Positions 58,067-64,000 of a stretch of DNA of 64,000 bases are shown here, piece by piece (the first letter of the stretch is position 1; each line of letters starts with the position of its first letter). The DNA is from Haematobia irritans (taxonomy: Eukaryota; Arthropoda; Insecta; Diptera; Muscidae): positions 107,540,026 through 107,604,025 of the forward strand of contig NC_134398.1 in NCBI RefSeq assembly GCF_050003625.1. Direction: 5' to 3'. The notes under the pieces were generated by a model. The model was not told the DNA's origin. It was given only the letters and a program-made list of their open reading frames with translations, and did no database searches. A program made the translations under genes and the position numbers.

Positions 58067-58675
58067 TAATGTCCTTTGAATAATAAGTTCATGTGAAATG
58101 GAATTCGTGCCACATAATATAAAAAGCAATATAAAAACCAATTTATTAAAACAAATCTATTTTGATCATTAAACCCAGTTTTTTTTAATCCTTAATAATT
58201 TTTTCTTAATAAATATTTTTTTTAACTTTAATGTAATTATAAACTTATTGTATTCATGAATTTATCTTCAATCTGGCTTACCATAGCTGAATAAATACGT
58301 AAATAAAAGGTCAGTCGAAAATATGGAAAGTTCGCTTTTATCTGATAAAAATTTGGACGCCTTGATATTATTACTTAAATCAAAGAATAAAAGGATTACC
58401 ACAGGTGTACGAAAATTCACCTAATCCAACCTAATCCCTAAAATGTTTTGCTGAGTAAGATAGTGATATAAAATGGCTTTTCTATTTATTGTTGTCATAA
58501 TATTTTCTTCACAATGTTGAGATGAACTATAATTGAATTAAAGTAAATTGGTTAAATGGCGCTGTAGATTGTTATTACTTAAAATATTTTAAAAATCCCG
58601 AAAATTTCAGGATCCCGGGATTCAATATTTTCAAATTCCGAATCCTGGGATTTTTAAAAATCGATCCCGAATGAC
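58067..58675. mobile_element. hAT-like relic with GGGATCCCG end, copy 2
   Basis: Collinear with 49560-50145, with an extra ~165 bp of AT-rich sequence at about 58138-58305 and a shorter right part. It ends aatcgatcccgaatga. Confidence 0.5.
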
Positions 58676-58764
58676 AGCATAATAGAAATAAAAATTTTGA
58701 ATAGAAATAAAAATTTAACAAAATTTTCTATCGAAGTAATTTTTTTCCAAATTTTTAACTATTA

Positions 58765-59286
58765 CACTCAAAAAAAGGTTACTTGGATCCAAAGATTTTG
58801 ACCTTCCCTTAAGGATTTTGGTATTGATTCCGAGCCAAAGATGCGGCTTCTTTAAAAGAAAGACATTTTTTAGCGACCTTTAAACCAGTTTAAATCTAGG
58901 ACCAATAAAATTTAAATTAGAATACAGATCTCACGTACAAACAAACGCCAGTTTAAAAATCCAAATTATAACGGATACTTCAAAGTAAACAATGTTTTCT
59001 TAATGCCAAAAAAAACTTTAAATCAAAGATGTTAACCCCCAAAAAAAGTCTTAGTCTATATCTGAATCTTTTTTATCATAAATCTAAAGTTTCAGTTAAT
59101 TTAAGGACAATTTCTTTAAATCAAAAATGTGTTTCTTTACTTTCAGGAAAATAAACCTTAGTTCGAACTTTAACGGAGGGACGCAAATTTACAAAATTTG
59201 TGTCCTAAATTCAATGGAAAAAAATTGATAATTAACATTTCATCATTTTAAAGAAATTTAATATCACGTTAAAATTTTGTTCAGTG
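58765..59286. mobile_element. TIR family 2-type MITE, short copy
   Basis: 522 bp, CACTCAAAAAAAGGTTAC to TTTTGTTCAGTG, flanked by TA on both sides (58763-58764 and 59287-59288). The left end shares ttttggtattgattccga with the 53.4-kb copy. Non-coding. Confidence 0.6.
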
Positions 59287-59536
59287 TACATAATTTAATT
59301 TGGAAAAAATGGTCCGCTGGTACGAATTTTGGTCCAATTGTGATAAAATGTTGGTCCAAACTAAAACTTCCTTATGGCAACGCTGTTGAGGGGTCTATAA
59401 ATAATGTTGAACAGATATGAACCAATTTTTGAGCGGAATTAGAGAGCCAACTGTGAAATATGGGTGTCGGCTTACCTTGGGGATGTTTATAAATATGCAC
59501 TGACATGGACCAATATTTGCTTGGTTGTTAGAGACC

Positions 59537-59663
59537 AGGGATCCGGAGCGGTCCATTTTTTTCGCTCCGCTCCGCTCCCGCTCCGGAGAAAAAAAAACCG
59601 CTCCGCTCCTCGCTCCGCTCCGAGAAAAAAAAATCGCTCCGCTCCGCTCCGCTCCTCTTCGAG
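59537..59663. repeat. GCTCC array, possible hAT end
   Basis: cagggatccggagcggtcc followed by about a dozen gctccgctcc units in three clusters separated by gagaaaaaaaa. The layout resembles the CGTGAG hAT subterminal region, but no second end was found. Frames through it are artefacts. Confidence 0.45.
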
Positions 59664-59716
59664 AAAATTATAGTACAAACATTGTATTATTTGTTCAATT
59701 GAGTTTTATTTTATTT

Positions 59717-60351
59717 AGAAAAATCGGGCGGTACATATATGGGAGCTATAGCTAAATCTGAACCGATTTCGATGATTTTTTGCACATATAGTTAGTGCTA
59801 TAGAAGATTACATTTCGCCAACTTTGAGTAAGATCGGTTGATAAATAAGGGTTTTATGACCTAATTTGACAAAATCGGGCGATACATATATATGGGACCT
59901 ATATCTAAATCTGAACCGACTTCGATGAAATTTTCAGATATAAAGGGTGATACAGAAGATTATTTTGTGCTAAATTTGACGACGATCGGTTAGTAAAAAA
60001 AGTGCAACGTGACCCCATTTGTCGAAATCGGGCAATACATATATATAGGAGCTATATCTAAATTTGATCCGATTTCTTCCAAATTCAATAAAGTTCGTCC
60101 TTGTGCCCAAAAAAACTCCCTGTACCAAATTTCATCAAAATCGGTTAATAATTGCGACCGAAATCCTGTGAACAACAAATACATGGACAGACGGACGGAT
60201 GGACGGACGGACGCCAAGCGCTAGATCGACTCAGGAGGTGATTCTGAGTCGATCGGTATATATTTTATGGGGTCTAAAATCAATATTTCTTGTAGGCACA
60301 TTTTTGGCAGATCAAACTTGTTATACCCTAACCACTATGTGGTTTAGGGTA
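59717..60351. repeat. hairpin-family dispersed repeat, right end
   Basis: Three ~150-bp diverged units starting aaaatcgggc at about 59718, 59872 and 60022, each with a tatgggagctatatc-like core. Then ggacggacggacg, the inverted gatcgactca/tgagtcgatc pair at 60224-60254, aacttgttataccctaa and a terminal hairpin taccctaaccac/gtggtttagggta. Confidence 0.55.
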
Positions 60352-61299
60352 TACACGGTTGAAAAAGACTGTTTTTCATATGTTTGGCTATAAACATTAT
60401 ATGTTTGGAACACAAATTTTTAAACACAATATTTTTGAGTGCAAGCATATAATGTTCATAAACTAGCATAACATGTTTGGGACATATATGTTAATATGTT
60501 AGAACATATTATGCTTGGAACATAAAATGTTTGTAAATATAATATGCTTGGATGCAAACATATATTAATTTAGAAATAGCCTATAAACATATATGTGTTT
60601 AGTAGCTTGGAGCGCTATTTAACAGGGAGCGATATTGAATTAAGTTGGTGGTTGTTGCTTGTTATTACAAAATTAACATTTTATTTTTCCTTGGGCAATT
60701 GATCAGCTACTTCTTTGATCCTTACAAACTGTGTGGTCCGCTGTTCGAATCCCCGTCCGGTAAAAGGTAAAATTAAAATAAAAAAAATCATAAAATTGAA
60801 TAATTTCTTCTACAATGTTTGTATTACAGAAAAAGGTGCTAAGAACTAAAAAATCTCGTGGAAGTGAGAAAGATTTTGAGCATTCAGGTCGAAAACCTAT
60901 GTTGTTAGCACCTATATTACCTGTTTATTTTCATAATTCATTATGATTATAAATATATAAATAAATAAATAAAATTTTGAGCACAATATTGTTTGGGAGA
61001 ATTTTTTTTAAGCATATAATATTTTTGGGTGCAAAATGCTTCCAAACATATGATATGGTCACATAATAACATATTGTTTTTTGGAAGACAACATTATTGA
61101 ATTTGGATGCAAAAATACAAAATGTTTGGAACTTAGACTACCCAAACATATATTGTTTAGACCAATATGCTTTCAAACATATTATATATTGGTAGAGATC
61201 AAACATATAAATGTTTGGGCAATACCCAAAAATGTATATGCTTGAAGCAAAATATGTTTGGGAGTATATGTTATAGAAGCGATTTTTTGTGAGGGTGTA
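60352..61299 (+). mobile_element. TIR family 1 element, short copy
   Basis: 948 bp, TACACGGTTGAAAAAG to GAGGGTGTA. Arms match 11433-11690 and 15830-16146 closely. The middle has the tRNA-like segment (60721-60780) and a ~135-bp insertion ending in aataaataaataaa (60840-60972) absent from the other copy. Inserted right at the end hairpin of the preceding repeat. Confidence 0.6.
60721..60780 (+). repeat. tRNA-like segment in TIR family 1, copy 2
   Basis: cttacaaactgtgtggtccg, ctgttcgaatccccgtccgg then taaaaggtaaaatta: the B-box half of the segment at 15675-15720, at the matching place in the element. Confidence 0.45.
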
Positions 61300-61608
61300 A
61301 TGACTTTAAAACAATGTGTTGAAATATTTTATTAATTTTGAAGATTTTTTCAGAAATATTAAATCCATTTTGACTTCAGTAAAGGAAGCATTCTAGGAAG
61401 CATATGTTAATTTTTCATTTTTTTAGATTTTTTTCGTCAGTTGTTATCAAAATCCTTTAAGAACGAGTTAACGAGTTATTTTTTTTTCCATATTGAGACT
61501 CGACTTCCAGTAGAAATTATGCTACGTTTCAAGTAAAAATCGTATTTAAAATAAAGTGTTGAAAAACATGTCTTATTTTTTAACGATTTTTTGCTTTGTA
61601 GGCAAGAT

Positions 61609-62398
61609 CCCTGCCAACATTTTTTGAATATGGGGGCGCTTCTGAGAATCCCCACTACGTCGAAAACAGTCGTATACGATATCCAAAACTCCTCGGAAAA
61701 GCGCCGTCACTATTGAGAAGTTGTACCACGCCAAGTTACTACAAAAAAGTATCGCATGAGTGCAATTATTGGGTGCCCTTCTGGATACATTCAGAAGGGC
61801 GCCAATAAGATCCCCTTCAAACAATCAGAGAAAGTGCGTTTTAAGATAGTTGTAAAAGAATCATTGTGGTCAAATAAAACACGATTTTATAGATGTTTAT
61901 TAATTTTATTAAACATTTATAAATTCTCATAAATATAACATTTATACGACTATCACATCACATTTAACATATTTTTATGCATTAAGAAAAGATTGTTGTT
62001 GAGTTACAAGTTGCAAGTTACATGTTACATGTTGTAGCGTCTATCAGCCAGCGGTTTTATTCCCAATGGAGGCAGCGTGTCTGGAAAAATATTTGAAAAA
62101 CTATCACTTTATTCCATTTGGAAAGTCAAAAATTGTTCACCAATATACCTTTTACAATTTTAAGCGAAATAACTATGTTTTCAGCACTTGATTACCGTTT
62201 TTTTTTAATAAATTACAAGAAGCTAGTTGTTCTTGGTGTTTCACAAAATATAAAATGGCTGTTTCAACAATAGTGATGGCAAAATACTTTATGCGAATAG
62301 TGATGGCAAAATACTATCACAGTTGGCGATTGTTGCCGTGTCACTTACGCGTCTGTGGTAGCGATGAGGATGAAATGGAACTTTGAAATGCTGACAGG
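61609..62398. mobile_element. TIR element in TIR family 2, possible captured exon
   Basis: 790 bp, starts CCCTGCCAACATTT and ends AAATGCTGACAGG (two mismatches between the ends), flanked by GAT on both sides, which fits a 3-bp duplication. On the minus strand at about 62080-62030 a tatttttccag acceptor-like site precedes LPPLGIKPLADRRYNM and a stop, with aataaa signals further on near 61890. That may be a captured terminal exon; not recognised. Confidence 0.45.
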
Positions 62399-62590
62399 GA
62401 TGCAAAAAGGAAACAAATTTAAAGACAATTTTATTAATTTTAAAGAATTTTTCTTAATTATTAAAGTCACGTTGACCTTACCTCAAAAATTTTATCTTTC
62501 ATGTTATGATACACATTTTTAAGTAAAATCACTTAATTATAAGGACATTACAACTTCATTCAAAAGTTTATTGCCTTTTGGACAAGAAAA

Positions 62591-63588
62591 CAAGTATATA
62601 CAGCACTAAGTTCGGCCGGGCCGAACCCTAAATACCCACCACCATGAGCCAAATATTAGGGTTTCCTTTGAAATTTTAGGAGGGCTTGAGGACTTGAGGA
62701 CACTTCCCGAAGATAAATTTAAAGATTTCACCTATGAGGACTATATCAGATTCTGGATTTATAAGAACCATTTTTGTTTGAGTTTTAGAGGAATCAATAA
62801 CATCTCTTGTAAGTGTGCAAAAAAATTATAAAATAGCGTCTTGATTTGAAATCTTAAATATGTAGAAGTAAAATCTGGAAATTTTACATTGAGTTTCAAG
62901 CAATTCAAGTGAAGTCGGTCTATATGGAGGCATTACCAAATGGACCGAGCCTAAAATACCAGAATATTTACAATTTCAGGCATCTCAGATAAAAATTACG
63001 GTTTCTAGAAACCCAAGGAGTTAAATCGGGAGATCGTTCTTATGGGGGATATACTAAAACATGGACCGCTACTCACCGTTTTTGGCACACCTCTTTATGA
63101 CCCGAAAATACCTCTAGATTTCCAATTTCAGGCAAATAGGATAAAAACTTCGGATTCTAGAAGCCCAAGAAGTAAAATCGGAAATCGGTCTATATGGGGG
63201 CTATACCAAAATATGGACCGATACTCACCATTTTCAGCACACCTCAAAAATACGCTTTCTATAAGCCCAAGACCCCAAATCGGGAGGTCGGTTTATATGG
63301 GGACTATATCAAAACCTGGACCGATATAACCCATCTTCGAACTTGACCCGCCTGCAGACAAAAGACGAGGTTGTGCAAAATTTCAGCACGATTGCTTCAT
63401 TATTGAAGACTGTAGCGTGATTACAACAGACAGACAGACAGACGGACATCGTTATATCGTCTTAGAATTTCTCCCTGATCAAGAATATATATACTTTATA
63501 TAGTCGGAAATCGATATTTCGATGTGTTACAAACGGAATGACAAACTTGTTATACCCCCCCGTCACCATTCTATGGTGATGGGTATAA
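62591..63588. mobile_element. hairpin-family repeat with 'ttcggccgggccgaa'
   Basis: About 1 kb. Left: ttcggccgggccgaa (near-palindrome), then aatacccaccaccatg. Right: cgttatatcgtcttag, aacttgttatacccc and ccatcaccata (inverse of the end), giving imperfect inverted ends ATACCCAYCACCAT. The centre has repeated 'tatatgggggctatacc' blocks. It splits the right arm of the TIR family 2 copy between gacaagaaaa and aactttat. Confidence 0.55.
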
Positions 63589-63691
63589 AAAACTTTATTT
63601 TAGAGAAATGCGTCTTCCATGTTAAGCAAAATTTGCATTCTTATTCTAAGGACATGGAATCTTTGACTTCACGACAATATTTTTTTCAGTG

Positions 63692-64000
63692 TAGAAAACT
63701 AAAAAATTAAATATAAATAAGATCGTTTAATTGCATTTATTTGACGTTCATTACAAACATCTTTGTAGTAATACGGGATGAAATTGATCGAAAGTACTGT
63801 TGTTACTTTTACAACACATACTAGATATATATTTTGACATTTGCCGTTTTTGAAAACAATTACTAAAAAACACGTTGTGTTTTCCCCAATGTACGTACCT
63901 ACAAAAATACATATCCTACATTTTAAACGTTTACTCACACTACGCTAAGTACTAGCTAAATTTTGAAATTACCTACACAGTGTAATTTCAAAGTTACACA
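63692..64000. other. AT-rich right edge, nothing recognised
   Basis: No protein-like frame or repeat end seen. Confidence 0.4.

Larger units (their letters stand above)
61300..63691 (+). mobile_element. TIR family 2 element, left-truncated, with two insertions
   Basis: Left part abuts TIR family 1 at 61300 and lacks the CACT end. It includes cttccagtagaaattatgct and tttttgctttgtag, then insertion 61609-62398, the middle arm 62399-62590, insertion 62591-63588, and the right end with gagaaatgcgtcttcca and ATATTTTTTTCAGTG (63691), followed by TA. Confidence 0.6.

Noticed and set aside
59464..59673. Arg/Ser/Pro-rich frames at the GCTCC array
   Set aside because: They follow from the repeat unit in all frames and on both strands.

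Overview
The window looks like repeat-rich DNA from a higher fly, most likely a calyptrate (house-fly or stable-fly type). This is an inference from the very AT-rich base composition, Jockey, LOA/R1-like and Penelope-like retroelements of dipteran type, and the dense dispersed repeats built around 'tatagctcccatatat'. I recognise no host gene. Nearly everything that can be identified is transposable-element sequence, much of it nested.

Layout. 1-1984: 5' end of a Ty3/gypsy element (minus strand) with a small inverted-repeat element in its gag, inserted into the 3' end of a LOA/R1-like LINE, here called LINE-B (1985-2810). 2811-4278: dispersed repeat with a ~1.06 kb insertion. 4279-9566: decayed Jockey element (plus) carrying a deleted mariner, a LINE-C 3' fragment and an LTR remnant, flanked by two ~260-bp direct copies of one dispersed repeat. 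11433-16146: large TIR family 1 element containing a TIR family 2 element with ~480-bp tandem repeats, and tRNA-like segments. 16369-17263: 5'-truncated Jockey insertion. 17606-17940: tRNA-headed SINE whose tail matches LINE-B. 19304-27535: nearly complete gypsy element with 1.56-kb LTRs, inserted in an unrecognised minus-strand reading frame.

29575-40550: Penelope-like element (minus), split by LINE-A, which is split by a head-to-tail pair of LINE-B copies. 41079-41312: LINE C-terminal fragment. 43158-45690: two more LINE-B ORF1 fragments on opposite strands around a palindrome with an ~300-bp AT core. 48.6-64 kb: almost only DNA-transposon relics, including a hAT element with CGTGAG arrays and an exact 8-bp target duplication, nested in a TIR family 2 copy; two copies of a GGGATCCCG-ended repeat; two further TIR family 1 copies; and several hairpin-ended dispersed repeats.

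The retroelements are mostly dead through truncations, deletions, frameshifts and stops. The gypsy element at 19.3-27.5 kb is the youngest looking: its LTRs are almost identical and pol has one visible nonsense codon. The best leads for new biology are the SINE/LINE-B tail sharing, the LINE-B dimer inside one target duplication, a conversion-like tract between LINE-B copies, and the reading frame split by the gypsy element.
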